A stretch of DNA of 55,274 bases from Acidimicrobiales bacterium (GTDB lineage: Bacteria > Actinomycetota > Acidimicrobiia > Acidimicrobiales > Iamiaceae): contig JAODBM010000117.1 in NCBI GenBank assembly GCA_025463985.1, forward strand, positions 1 through 55,274. The letters are read 5' to 3'. Below, in pieces: positions 43,446-51,695 of this stretch. A program made the translations under genes and the position numbers. Below the pieces are notes generated by a model that was not told the origin of the DNA, ran no database searches, and saw nothing but the letters and a program-made list of their open reading frames with translations. The stretch's first letter is position 1. Each line of letters opens with the position of its first letter.

Positions 43446-45358
43446 GCCCGGACGACGCCGCGCCGGAGGATCCCGGCTCCAGCGCGCCGCTCCGCCCGCG
43501 CACGGTGAGCCCGCGGACCGACCGGGGGGCGGGCCCGGCCACGCCGATCCGTCCGCGGACCGTCCCGCCGATGGGCCGACCGGTCCCGATGCTCGCCGCG
43601 CCGCTCGAGGTGGTCGGCGACGCCACCTACGCGCCGCCGACCAGCCAGATACCGGTCCTTTCCGATGCCGACGTCCCGCTCAGCGAAGACACGACTGCGG
43701 GCGGCGGGCTCCCGAGCACGACCGCGCTGGTGCGGAGCAACCTCGCCGTGGCCAGCGGCACCGCGGTGTCGCGCGCCACGGGGCTGCTGCGCACCTTCGT
43801 GCTGGTATGGGCGCTCCAGAAGGCCCTCGCCGACACCTACCTGCTCGCCAACAACACGCCGAACATCATCTTCGAGCTGATCCTCGGCGGCGTCCTTTCG
43901 GCCACGCTCGTCCCGATCTTCACCGAGGACCTCGAGCTGGGCGACGACTCGGCCACGTCGGCCGTCGTGTCGTTCTCCCTGGTGGCGCTCGTGGTCCTGA
44001 CCGGGTTCGCGTTCCTGGCCACGCCCGCGCTCATGGCCCTGTACGCGTCGAACGCCAGCGACACGGTCAGCTCGGGGCAGTTCCGCTCGGTCGGGATCCG
44101 CCTGGCGTTCCTGTTCGCGCCGCAGGTGTTCTTCTACGGCGTGATGGCGATCGGCGCCGCGCTGCTCAACGCCCGCCGCCGGTTCTTCGCGGCGGCGTGG
44201 GCACCGGTGCTCAACAACATCGTGGTGATCTCGGTCCTCGTGTCGGTCACGATCTGGTTCGACCACGCCCCCACGTTGGGCGACGCCAGCCACAACACCA
44301 AGCTCATGCTCGTCCTCGGGCTCGGCACGACGCTGGGCATCGTGGCCATGTCGCTCGCGCTGCTCCCCGCGCTGCGCCGCGCCGGCGTCCACGTCAAGTT
44401 CCGGCCGAGCATGAAGCACCCCGCCGTGCGCCGGGCCGTGCGCCTGTCGTTCTGGACGTTCGGCTACGTGATCGCCAACCAGGTGGCCGCGCAGGTGGTG
44501 AACGTGCTGGCCGAGCCCGGCTCGGGCGGCGTGCGTGACTACCAGGTCGCGTTCCAGTTCTTCCAGCTGCCCCACGGCCTGCTGGCCGTGTCGATCATGA
44601 CGACGCTCGAGCCCGAGCTGGCCCGCGCCGCGTCGCGGCTGGACTTCCCGGCCTTCAGCGCGCGGATGCTGCTCGGCCTCCGGCTCACCGCCGTGCTCGT
44701 GCTCCCGGCCGCGGTCGGGCTCCTTGCAGTCCCGCTGGGCACGGTCGTGCCCGCCGCGCACCAGGCCGCCGCCAACCATGCCGCCCTGCTGCACCCCGCC
44801 GCGCACTGGACGAACCCGTTCGGCAGCTTCGCCGAGATCGGCCGGATCACCGCCGCGTTCGCGATCGGCCTGCTCGGCTTCTCGACGTTCCTCTTCGTGC
44901 TCCGCGGCTTCTACGCGCTCAAGGACACCAAGACGCCGTTCCTCATCAACTGCGTCGAGAACGTGATCAACATCGTCCTGGCCGTCGCGCTCGTCGGGCG
45001 CTACGAGATCGTGGGGCTGGCCTTGTCGTGGGGCATCGCCTATTCGATCTCGGCCGTGATCGCCCTGGTGATCCTCACCCGCCGCACGGGCAGCTTCGAT
45101 ATGGGCGGGCTCATCAGCAGCTACACGAAGCTGTTGATCGCCGCGGGCGCGATGGGTGCGGCGGTCTGGGGGGTCGGTCGGTTGGTCATCGCCCCGTCTC
45201 GCAGCCGCGTCGGATTGGCGGTCGCCGCCTCGGTCGCCGTGGGCGCCGTGGTGTACGTGGCCGGCGTGATCGCCCTGCGCGTCCCGGGCATCGACGAGCT
45301 GATGGACCGCCTCCGCCGCCGGCGCGCGGGCCCTGGCGCGGCTTCGGAACGCGCATAG
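43442..45358 (+). CDS. murJ: Lipid II flippase MurJ
   Basis: 638-residue MOP-superfamily membrane protein flipping lipid II for peptidoglycan synthesis. A disordered, Pro-rich cytoplasmic N-terminus (about 1-90) precedes the core, which begins STTALVRSNLAVASGTAVSRATGLLRTFVLVWAL. NTPNIIFELILGGVLSATLVPIFTE and FQFFQLPHGLLAVSIMTTLEPELAR are MurJ hallmarks. About 14 helices are expected. The GTG overlaps the coiled-coil gene. In many actinobacteria murJ sits elsewhere (near the rnpA/trxB end), so its presence in this block may tie it to envelope control. Confidence 0.93.
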   Translation: MSPDDAAPEDPGSSAPLRPRTVSPRTDRGAGPATPIRPRTVPPMGRPVPMLAAPLEVVGDATYAPPTSQIPVLSDADVPLSEDTTAGGGLPSTTALVRSNLAVASGTAVSRATGLLRTFVLVWALQKALADTYLLANNTPNIIFELILGGVLSATLVPIFTEDLELGDDSATSAVVSFSLVALVVLTGFAFLATPALMALYASNASDTVSSGQFRSVGIRLAFLFAPQVFFYGVMAIGAALLNARRRFFAAAWAPVLNNIVVISVLVSVTIWFDHAPTLGDASHNTKLMLVLGLGTTLGIVAMSLALLPALRRAGVHVKFRPSMKHPAVRRAVRLSFWTFGYVIANQVAAQVVNVLAEPGSGGVRDYQVAFQFFQLPHGLLAVSIMTTLEPELARAASRLDFPAFSARMLLGLRLTAVLVLPAAVGLLAVPLGTVVPAAHQAAANHAALLHPAAHWTNPFGSFAEIGRITAAFAIGLLGFSTFLFVLRGFYALKDTKTPFLINCVENVINIVLAVALVGRYEIVGLALSWGIAYSISAVIALVILTRRTGSFDMGGLISSYTKLLIAAGAMGAAVWGVGRLVIAPSRSRVGLAVAASVAVGAVVYVAGVIALRVPGIDELMDRLRRRRAGPGAASERA

Positions 45359-45361
45359 GGT
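45356..45361 (+). promoter_or_regulatory. -10 box for leaderless pspA
   Basis: TAGGGT, 6 bases before ATG 45368, overlapping the murJ stop codon. It offers separate, leaderless expression of pspA. Confidence 0.5.
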
Positions 45362-45367
45362 GAGCGC

Positions 45368-46219
45368 ATGATCAAGCTCTTTCGACGGTTCTGGAAGTAC
45401 GTCACGGCGGGGGCCAACCAGAAGTTCAACGAGAAGGCTGACCCGAAGATCCAGCTGGAGCAGGCCCTCACCGAGGCCCAGGACCAGCACCGGCGGCTGA
45501 AAGAGCACGCCGCCAACGTCATCGCCCAGCAGAAGCAGACCGAGCTGCAGCTCAACCGGGCCATGACCCAGCTCGAGAAGCTCAACAGCAACGCCCGCCA
45601 GGCGGTGATGATGGCCGACCAGGCGCAGAAGGGGGGCGACGCCGCCAAGGTCGACCAGTACACGCGGGCGGCCGAGACCATCGCCACCCAGCTCATCTCC
45701 ACCGAGGCCCAGATCGAGGACCTCAAGAAGACCCACTACAACGCCACCCAGGCCGCCGATCAGGCGAAGGCGGCGGTATCGCAGAACGGCCAGATGCTCC
45801 AGCAGAAGCTGGCCGAGCGCAACAAGCTCCTGGGCCAGCTCGAGCAGGCCAAGATGCAAGAGCAGATGAACAAGGCGATGAGCTCGCTGTCGGAGACCGT
45901 CGGCGAAGACGTGCCGACCCTCAACGAGGTGCGGGACAAGATCGAGGCCCGCTACGCCAAGGCGCAGGGCATGTCCGAGCTGAGCGAGGGCGGCGTCGAG
46001 TCGAGCCTCCTCGAGATCGAGCAGGCCGCCGCCAACGTCGACGCCCAGGCCCGCCTCTCGGAGATCCGGGCCCAGATGGGGATCGCGCCGTCCGCGTCCG
46101 AGGCCCCCGGGGTCGGGGCCGGCACCGCCGCCGTCGGATCCGGCAACCCGGCCGCCGAGCCGGTCACGAGCCCCGAGTCCGAGCCCGCCCAGGTCCAGCA
46201 GCCCCAGTCCGAGGCGTAG
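45368..46219 (+). CDS. PspA/IM30 (Vipp1) family protein
   Basis: 283-residue ESCRT-III-like membrane-stress protein. It begins with an amphipathic helix MIKLFRRFWKYVTAGANQKFNEKADPKIQLEQAL, typical of PspA, followed by long coiled-coil helices to about residue 205 and an Ala/Gly/Pro-rich disordered tail (from about 228). It binds damaged membranes and, in actinobacteria, often works with an anti-sigma or ClgR system not seen here. TAGGGT six bases upstream suggests independent transcription. It ends the rightward block before convergent proB. Confidence 0.9.
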   Translation: MIKLFRRFWKYVTAGANQKFNEKADPKIQLEQALTEAQDQHRRLKEHAANVIAQQKQTELQLNRAMTQLEKLNSNARQAVMMADQAQKGGDAAKVDQYTRAAETIATQLISTEAQIEDLKKTHYNATQAADQAKAAVSQNGQMLQQKLAERNKLLGQLEQAKMQEQMNKAMSSLSETVGEDVPTLNEVRDKIEARYAKAQGMSELSEGGVESSLLEIEQAAANVDAQARLSEIRAQMGIAPSASEAPGVGAGTAAVGSGNPAAEPVTSPESEPAQVQQPQSEA

Positions 46220-46283
46220 CGACCAGGAGCCGCCACCCGAGGGGTTCCGACCGAGGGACGAGCGCCCGCCTGGTAGGCGCGGC

Positions 46284-47405
46284 TTAGGAGCTGCCCGGAG
46301 AGGCAGACGGCACCATCACGAGGTCGTCGCGGTGGATGACCTCGTGGGGGACACCGTCGGGGAGGTCGCTCGTGCGGCGGCCGGCGACGCTGCGCAGCGC
46401 CGGGGCGTCGAGGCGCACGAGCCCCTTGGCGAACACGTGTCCGTCGGGGTCGCACACCTCGACGGCGTCATCGGCACCGAAGCGGCCCTCGACGCCGATC
46501 ACCCCCGCGGCCAGCAGGGACACGCCCCGGTCGAGCAGCGCGCGATGCGCTCCCGCGTCCACCACGATGCGGCCCGACGAGCCGACGGCGAACGCGATCC
46601 ACAGCTTGCGGGCCGAGAGGCGCCGCGCCCGGGGCTGGATGAGGGTGCCGATGCCGGGGACCCCGTCGACGGCCTCGGTGAGCACCCCGGGCCGCTCGGC
46701 CGAGGCGATCAGCGCGCGCACACCCGACCACGACGCGATCTTGGCGGCGGCCACCTTGGACGCCATCCCGCCGCTCCCCCGCGCCGAGCCGGCCCCACCC
46801 GCGCGCGCCTCCAGGTCGTGGTCGAAGTCGACGATCTCCTCGATGAGCGACGCCGACTCGTCGAACCGGGGGTCGGCGGTCAGGAGCCCGGGGGTGTCGG
46901 TGAGCAGCACGAGGAGGTCGGCGCCGACCAGGTGGGCCACGAGGGCGGCCAGCCGGTCGTTGTCGCCGAACCGAATCTCGTCGTCGGCGATGGCGTCGTT
47001 CTCGTTCACGACAGGCACCACCCCGAGCTCGAGCAGGCGGAGCAGGGTCGCCCGAGCGTGCAGGTACTGCTGGCGGATGCCGAAGTCGAGCGGCGCGAGC
47101 AGGACCTGACCGGCCACCAAGCCGTGGTCGGCGAAGCACTGGTCGTACACCCGCATCAGCCGGCTCTGCCCGATGGCGGACACGGCCTGGAGGGTCACGG
47201 CGTCGCTCGGGCGGCGCTCGCCCCCGAGCCCCAAGGCCGGCAGCCCGGCGGCGATCGCCCCCGACGTCACCGCCACCACGCGGTGGCCGCGCGCCCGCAG
47301 GTTCGCCACCTGTGCGCAGAACCGGGCCACGCTCGGCTCGTCGATCTCGCCGAGGTGGTCGGTCAGCGACGACGTCCCGATCTTGGCCACCACCACCTGC
47401 GTCAC
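46284..47405 (-). CDS. proB: Glutamate 5-kinase
   Basis: 373 residues with an amino-acid kinase domain (about 1-260) and a C-terminal PUA domain (about 280-373). VVVAKIGTSSLTD holds the ATP-phosphate lysine, VVAVTSGAIAAG the glycine-rich loop, VVPVVNENDAIA the substrate loop, and SGGMASKVAAAKIA the kinase end. It starts proline synthesis. GTG 47405 sits directly before the first strand. It lies 55 bases after obgE on the same strand, the common obgE-proB order, but proA is not next to it. Confidence 0.95.
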   Translation of the reverse strand: MTQVVVAKIGTSSLTDHLGEIDEPSVARFCAQVANLRARGHRVVAVTSGAIAAGLPALGLGGERRPSDAVTLQAVSAIGQSRLMRVYDQCFADHGLVAGQVLLAPLDFGIRQQYLHARATLLRLLELGVVPVVNENDAIADDEIRFGDNDRLAALVAHLVGADLLVLLTDTPGLLTADPRFDESASLIEEIVDFDHDLEARAGGAGSARGSGGMASKVAAAKIASWSGVRALIASAERPGVLTEAVDGVPGIGTLIQPRARRLSARKLWIAFAVGSSGRIVVDAGAHRALLDRGVSLLAAGVIGVEGRFGADDAVEVCDPDGHVFAKGLVRLDAPALRSVAGRRTSDLPDGVPHEVIHRDDLVMVPSASPGSS

Positions 47406-47460
47406 GGGGGCCAACGTTGCCACACGGGGACGCAGCGACCGTCCGAGCGGTCCTCGGGCC

Positions 47461-48699
47461 CTAGTCGGAGGCGTACTCGAACGAGAACGCGCCGATGCGG
47501 ACGTGCTCGCCATCGCGTGCCCCAGCGCGGGCCAGCGCCTTGTCGACGCCAAGGCGCCGCAGGCGCTCCTGCACGAACGCCATGGCCTCGGGGTTGGTGA
47601 TGTCGGACAGGGCGACGGCCCGCTCGGCCTGGCGGCCGACGACCACCAGCGCACCGTCCTCGCCGCGCTCGATCCGGAAGCCCTCGGCGACCGGCCGGTG
47701 GACCACGAACGTCTCGGGCTCGGGCTCGCTGGAGCGCACGGAGCGCACCGCGTCGGCCATCGCCCCGACCAGCTGGGGCAGGCCGGCGCCGGTGACCGCG
47801 GACGCGGTCGGACCGGTCCAGCCATGGTCGGGGCCGGCGATGTCGGCGCGGCTGCCGACCACGACCCGGGGCCGCTCGAGCAGCTCGGGCCGGTACCGGC
47901 CCAGCTCGTCGAGCAGGACGCGCTCCTGCTCGGCCGGGGAGCGGTCGGCCGTCTCGGCCAGGTCGAGCAGCACGCAGAGCACCCGCGCCCGCTCGACGTG
48001 GCGCAGGAACCGGTGGCCGAGCCCGCGGCCCTCGCTGGCGCCCTCGATGAGGCCGGGGATGTCCGCGACCACGATCTCGTCCCGCTCGTCGAGGCGCACC
48101 ACGCCGAGGTTGGGCTCGAGGGTCGTGAACGGGTAGTCGGCGATCTTGGGCTTCGCCGCGGAGATGCGCGAGATCAGCGTGGACTTGCCCACGTTGGGGA
48201 ACCCGACGAGCGCGACGTCGGCCATCAGCTTCAGCTCCAGCCGCAGCCAGCGCTCCTCGCCCGCCTCACCCTGCTCGGCGAACGACGGGACGCGCCGCCG
48301 GTTCGACAGGAAGCTCGCGTTGCCCCGCCCGCCCTGGCCGCCCTTGGCCGCGAGCCAGCGATCGCCCGCGTGGACGAGGTCGGCGAGCACGGTGCCGTCC
48401 TGGTCGAGCACGACCGTTCCTTCGGGGACCGGCACCTCGAGGTCGGCGCCGGCATGTCCGTGCTTCTTCTTGCCCTGCCCGTGGGTGCCGTTGCCGGCGC
48501 GGCGGTGGGGGTGGTCCCGGAACGCGAGCAGCGAGGCGACGTTGCGGTCGGCGACGAACCAGATCTCGCCCCCGCGGCCGCCGTCACCGCCGTCGGGGCC
48601 GCCCTTGGGCACGTGCGCCTCGCGCCGGAACGAGACGGCGCCGGCGCCGCCGTCTCCCCCGCGCACGTTGCATCCAGCCTCGTCGACGAACCCTGACAT
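47461..48699 (-). CDS. obgE: Obg-family GTPase ObgE/CgtA
   Basis: 412 residues. The glycine-rich Obg domain (1-158; FVDEAGCNVRGGDGGAGAVSFRREAHVPKGGPDGGDGG) precedes the G domain with G1 GFPNVGKST, G2 FTTLEPNLG and G3 DIPGLIEGA, and a C-terminal OCT domain (from about 325; RGEDGALVVVG). The expected NKxD motif is replaced by GSRAD (about residue 280), which is a known variant in some actinobacteria. It aids 50S ribosome assembly and stress signalling. ATG 48699 has TAGGCT seven bases upstream. Confidence 0.95.
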   Translation of the reverse strand: MSGFVDEAGCNVRGGDGGAGAVSFRREAHVPKGGPDGGDGGRGGEIWFVADRNVASLLAFRDHPHRRAGNGTHGQGKKKHGHAGADLEVPVPEGTVVLDQDGTVLADLVHAGDRWLAAKGGQGGRGNASFLSNRRRVPSFAEQGEAGEERWLRLELKLMADVALVGFPNVGKSTLISRISAAKPKIADYPFTTLEPNLGVVRLDERDEIVVADIPGLIEGASEGRGLGHRFLRHVERARVLCVLLDLAETADRSPAEQERVLLDELGRYRPELLERPRVVVGSRADIAGPDHGWTGPTASAVTGAGLPQLVGAMADAVRSVRSSEPEPETFVVHRPVAEGFRIERGEDGALVVVGRQAERAVALSDITNPEAMAFVQERLRRLGVDKALARAGARDGEHVRIGAFSFEYASD

Positions 48700-48706
48700 C
48701 GCGCCG

Positions 48707-48712
48707 AGCCTA
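48707..48712 (-). promoter_or_regulatory. -10 box for leaderless obgE
   Basis: TAGGCT on the minus strand, 7 bases before ATG 48699. It suggests that obgE is transcribed separately from the upstream Tad-like genes. Confidence 0.45.
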
Positions 48713-48733
48713 GGAGGGGCTCGCCGGACCGAC

Positions 48734-50278
48734 TCATTCCTCCACGAGGTGGACCGGGTCGCCGAGCACACGCGCGGCCCAGACGGTGCGGTCGTTCGGC
48801 GAGTTGCCGCTCGTGATGTTGTTGAAGTCGTACTTGACCTTCCACCAGCAGTCGGTCGTGCAGGCATAGGTGGTGGGGATGGTCATGTCGATGTCGAGCC
48901 ACAGGCCGTTGTAGGCGTTCACACCCCCGGTCCGGGTCGTGATCTGGCAGGTCGTCAGGGTCGTGCCGGTGCTCGCGCCGCGGATGCGATACGTGCAGCC
49001 CGTGGTCGCCGCACCGGGCTGGAGGATGTTGACCTTGTAGGTGGACGCCGTGTCGGAGGCGGGGCCGTCGCCGGGGTCGAACAGCGACACGCGGAACGTC
49101 TTGCCGGCGTTCGAGGGCTTCAGCTCCGACAGGTAGAACGTGGCGTTGAACGTGCCCGTGAGGCCCGGCAGGTTGTTGAACAACGAGAGGTCGGTGACGG
49201 CGTAGAGGGCCGGCTGGGTCGAGCCCGACAGCGTGGCCTTGAGGGAGTACTGGTTCCAGCCGTTGCCGGCGTCGGTCACGCCGGTGATGCCCGAGCTCCT
49301 GACCTGCAGCACCCACTGACCGGCCATGTCGGCGGTCACCTGGCAGAGCGTGAACCACTTGTTCTCGTACGTCGAGGCGCTCGCGCTGTCGGCGATGTAC
49401 TGCTTGCCGGGGCCGGTCGAGCACTTGCCGGACATGCTGTTCACCGACGTCTCGTTGTCGGCCAGGCTCAGCGGGGTGTTGTCCGCCCTGAAGAACTCGA
49501 ACTGCGTGTTGACCGTGCCGTTGTCGGCGGTCTCGACGTTGGGGTAGTTGGCCCGCGGATAGTTGCCGGCGTCGTAGACCGACAAGGTGAGCGTCTGGCC
49601 CACCGAGGCCGCCGGAACGTCCACGACGAACACGTAGCCGGTGTTGCGGTACTCGCCGTTGGTCTGCGAGCAGCCGGTGCCCGACGAGCCGTTGCCGCAC
49701 TTGGTCGAGTACGGGTCGCCGTTGTTCTTGTCGGTATATGGCCCCGAGATCGAGGCCCAGAGGTTCGGTGTGTAGGCCGGGCTCGCGAGCGGGTCGTTGC
49801 CCATCCGGTTGTCCGGGCTGCCGAGAGGTACCGGCAAGACGTACTCGCCGGTCGCCTTGCGCGTGAGGTTGATCGACTTGCCGCCCGCCGTCTGCCACAA
49901 GAAGCTCGGCACCTTGCTGTCGGTGATCGTCACCCGCAGCCGACGGTCGTTGTCGGCCACCTTGATCACGGTGATCGTGACGTTGTTGACGCCGTCCACG
50001 AAGCCGTTGCGGGCCGCCGCCTGGAGCGCGTAGGTGCGGGCCGTGGCCTCGTCGGGCAGCCAGATGACGCCGGCCAGCGCCGCGGCGTCGGCCGCCCGCT
50101 GGATCTCCGACGCCCGGTTGTACCAGCTGCCCACGTCGACCGCGAGGCCGACGAACAACAGCAGCGGCACGAGCAGCAGGGCGAACATCACCAGGACGTA
50201 GCCGTGCTCGCCGGGGGCGCGGCCCTTGCGCTGGCGTGACCGGTCGTGGTGGTGGGAGACGTGCACGAGAGTCCTCAC
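48734..50278 (-). CDS. TadG-like pilus/secretion protein with long C-terminal domain
   Basis: 514 residues. A Tad/TadG N-terminal domain with one helix (about 27-49, GYVLVMFALLLVPLLLFVGLAVDVG) is followed by SWYNRASEIQRAADAAALAG, the diagnostic TadG/Flp-pilus-like motif. The long external part (about 70-514) is Asn/Thr/Ser-rich with several Cys and resembles an exported beta-rich protein. GTG 50278 overlaps the upstream gene stop (GTGA). No tadA/B/C genes are in this window. Function may be cell-surface, not necessarily a pilus. Confidence 0.8.
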   Translation of the reverse strand: MRTLVHVSHHHDRSRQRKGRAPGEHGYVLVMFALLLVPLLLFVGLAVDVGSWYNRASEIQRAADAAALAGVIWLPDEATARTYALQAAARNGFVDGVNNVTITVIKVADNDRRLRVTITDSKVPSFLWQTAGGKSINLTRKATGEYVLPVPLGSPDNRMGNDPLASPAYTPNLWASISGPYTDKNNGDPYSTKCGNGSSGTGCSQTNGEYRNTGYVFVVDVPAASVGQTLTLSVYDAGNYPRANYPNVETADNGTVNTQFEFFRADNTPLSLADNETSVNSMSGKCSTGPGKQYIADSASASTYENKWFTLCQVTADMAGQWVLQVRSSGITGVTDAGNGWNQYSLKATLSGSTQPALYAVTDLSLFNNLPGLTGTFNATFYLSELKPSNAGKTFRVSLFDPGDGPASDTASTYKVNILQPGAATTGCTYRIRGASTGTTLTTCQITTRTGGVNAYNGLWLDIDMTIPTTYACTTDCWWKVKYDFNNITSGNSPNDRTVWAARVLGDPVHLVEE

Positions 50279-50913
50279 TCGGGCGGTTCGAGGCGCATAA
50301 CGGCCCAGCGGTGGATGGTCACGCCGGAGCCCATGACCGGGAACATGTAGCCCTTGCGGATCTCGAGCCACATGCCGTAGTACTCGCCGCTGGCCTGCGG
50401 CGAGTTGATGCGGTTGGTCGAGCACCAGTTCGAGATCGTGGCGGTCGTGACGCAGCCGCTGCTGTCGACCTGCGACTGGGTGAGCGCACGGAACGCGTCG
50501 CCCGTGAGCACCACGCACTTGCTCGAGCCGAGGCTGCCGGCGACGCAGCCTGGGGGCACCACGCCGTTGGTGGCGTCGGCGCGATAGATGATCACCTTCT
50601 GGACGCCGGCCAGCAGCCCGCTCGAGCTCAGGCTGGAGCGGGCGCCGGAGAGGGCGTACCAGTCGGCGTCGGCGGCGGTGCCCATCGCCGAGGCGAGGCG
50701 GGCGCCGGCGCGAGCCGCGGTCGACTCGGCGAGGCTGGCGCGCCAGGCCATCCCGAGGTCGAACGTGGCGCCCAGGAGCAGCACGAGGATCGGGGCGACG
50801 AAGCCGAACTCGACGAGGACCGCGCCGCGCTGGCCACGTCCGCTGCGGGCGCGGTGTCGCCGGGCCACCCGCGGGTCGAGCGGTCGCTGATCGACCAGCC
50901 GGGGGCGGGTCAC
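50275..50913 (-). CDS. TadE-like minor pseudopilin (first copy)
   Basis: 212 residues. The TadE motif GAVLVEFGFVAPILVLLLG (residues 30-48) includes the conserved Glu35 as in type IV-like pilin processing, then a helix and an external, mostly polar domain with paired Cys. The GTG at 50913 overlaps the stop of the upstream gene by GTGA, and its own stop overlaps the TadG-like GTG. Three such genes in a row suggest a small surface complex. Confidence 0.85.
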   Translation of the reverse strand: MTRPRLVDQRPLDPRVARRHRARSGRGQRGAVLVEFGFVAPILVLLLGATFDLGMAWRASLAESTAARAGARLASAMGTAADADWYALSGARSSLSSSGLLAGVQKVIIYRADATNGVVPPGCVAGSLGSSKCVVLTGDAFRALTQSQVDSSGCVTTATISNWCSTNRINSPQASGEYYGMWLEIRKGYMFPVMGSGVTIHRWAVMRLEPPE

Positions 50914-51560
50914 TTGGTCCTCGGTTCGAGCCGGATCACGCTGGAGTCGGTGAGGTCCTTGGCGTTGCCGAACATCTTGGTGACCCAGGTGTGGCGGACC
51001 TTCATCCACACGCCGATGTAGTCCGAGCCGCTGCCGCCCTTGGCGACGTTGCGCACGGTCGGGCACCAGTACCGGTCGGGCGAGGTCGAGAGGCACCCGA
51101 AGTCGGACTTGGGTCGGAGGAAGTCGCTGGTCACGTAGACGTTGCACGCGCCGGTGAGGGCAGCCCCGCTGCCCGCCGATGGCGATCCTGTCTGGCAGGT
51201 CGCGCTCGGCGCCTCGCCGATGGCGCTCGGCTTGTAGACGACCACGAACAGGATGGCCGAGCGCTTGATGGCCGAGCTGTCCTTCGACACCCGCTGCACG
51301 ATCGAGTAGTCGGCATACAGGTCGTTGCCTGTGGCGCTGGCCACGCGGGCCCCCGAGCGGGCGGCGGCGCCCATGCCGAGGTAGTCGTTCATGGCCATGC
51401 CCAGCTCCATGATCCCGATGAGCAGGCTGAGGAAGACGGGGGTCACGAAGGCGGCTTCGACGAGGGCGACACCGCGCTCTCCCGCCGACCAGCGGCGAGC
51501 GCGCGGCGAGCGCGAGCAGCTGGGGGCCGCGCCCCGGCGCGTGAACCGACGAAGAACCAC
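50910..51560 (-). CDS. TadE-like minor pseudopilin (second copy)
   Basis: 216 residues. The TadE motif ERGVALVEAAFVTPVFLSLLIGIMELG (residues 28-54) is clear; an external domain with Cys residues follows. It is the most upstream of the three coupled genes, 135 bases from the divergent dgt. The start is GTG 51560; the region before the motif is basic and Cys-containing (residues 1-27), unusual for TadE, so the true start could be further downstream. Confidence 0.8.
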   Translation of the reverse strand: MVLRRFTRRGAAPSCSRSPRARRWSAGERGVALVEAAFVTPVFLSLLIGIMELGMAMNDYLGMGAAARSGARVASATGNDLYADYSIVQRVSKDSSAIKRSAILFVVVYKPSAIGEAPSATCQTGSPSAGSGAALTGACNVYVTSDFLRPKSDFGCLSTSPDRYWCPTVRNVAKGGSGSDYIGVWMKVRHTWVTKMFGNAKDLTDSSVIRLEPRTK

Positions 51561-51683
51561 ACCCGCTGTATCGGCCTGAAGCGGCCCATCCTGAGGCGAT
51601 CGTGCCTGCTCCTCACCGGAATCTGACCGTGGACGGCGCGACGGCTCGTGCCCGGCGTCCCCGAGAACGGCTCTGGCCGTCAA

Positions 51684-51689
51684 TAGGGT
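51684..51689 (+). promoter_or_regulatory. -10 box for leaderless dgt
   Basis: TAGGGT, 6 bases before ATG 51696. No Shine-Dalgarno is seen in between. Confidence 0.5.
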
Positions 51690-51695
51690 GGGCTC

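Noticed and set aside
46267-46279. CGCCT-GGT-AGGCG stem between pspA and proB as a terminator
   Set aside because: Only a 5-bp stem with a 3-base loop and no T-run; too weak to call.
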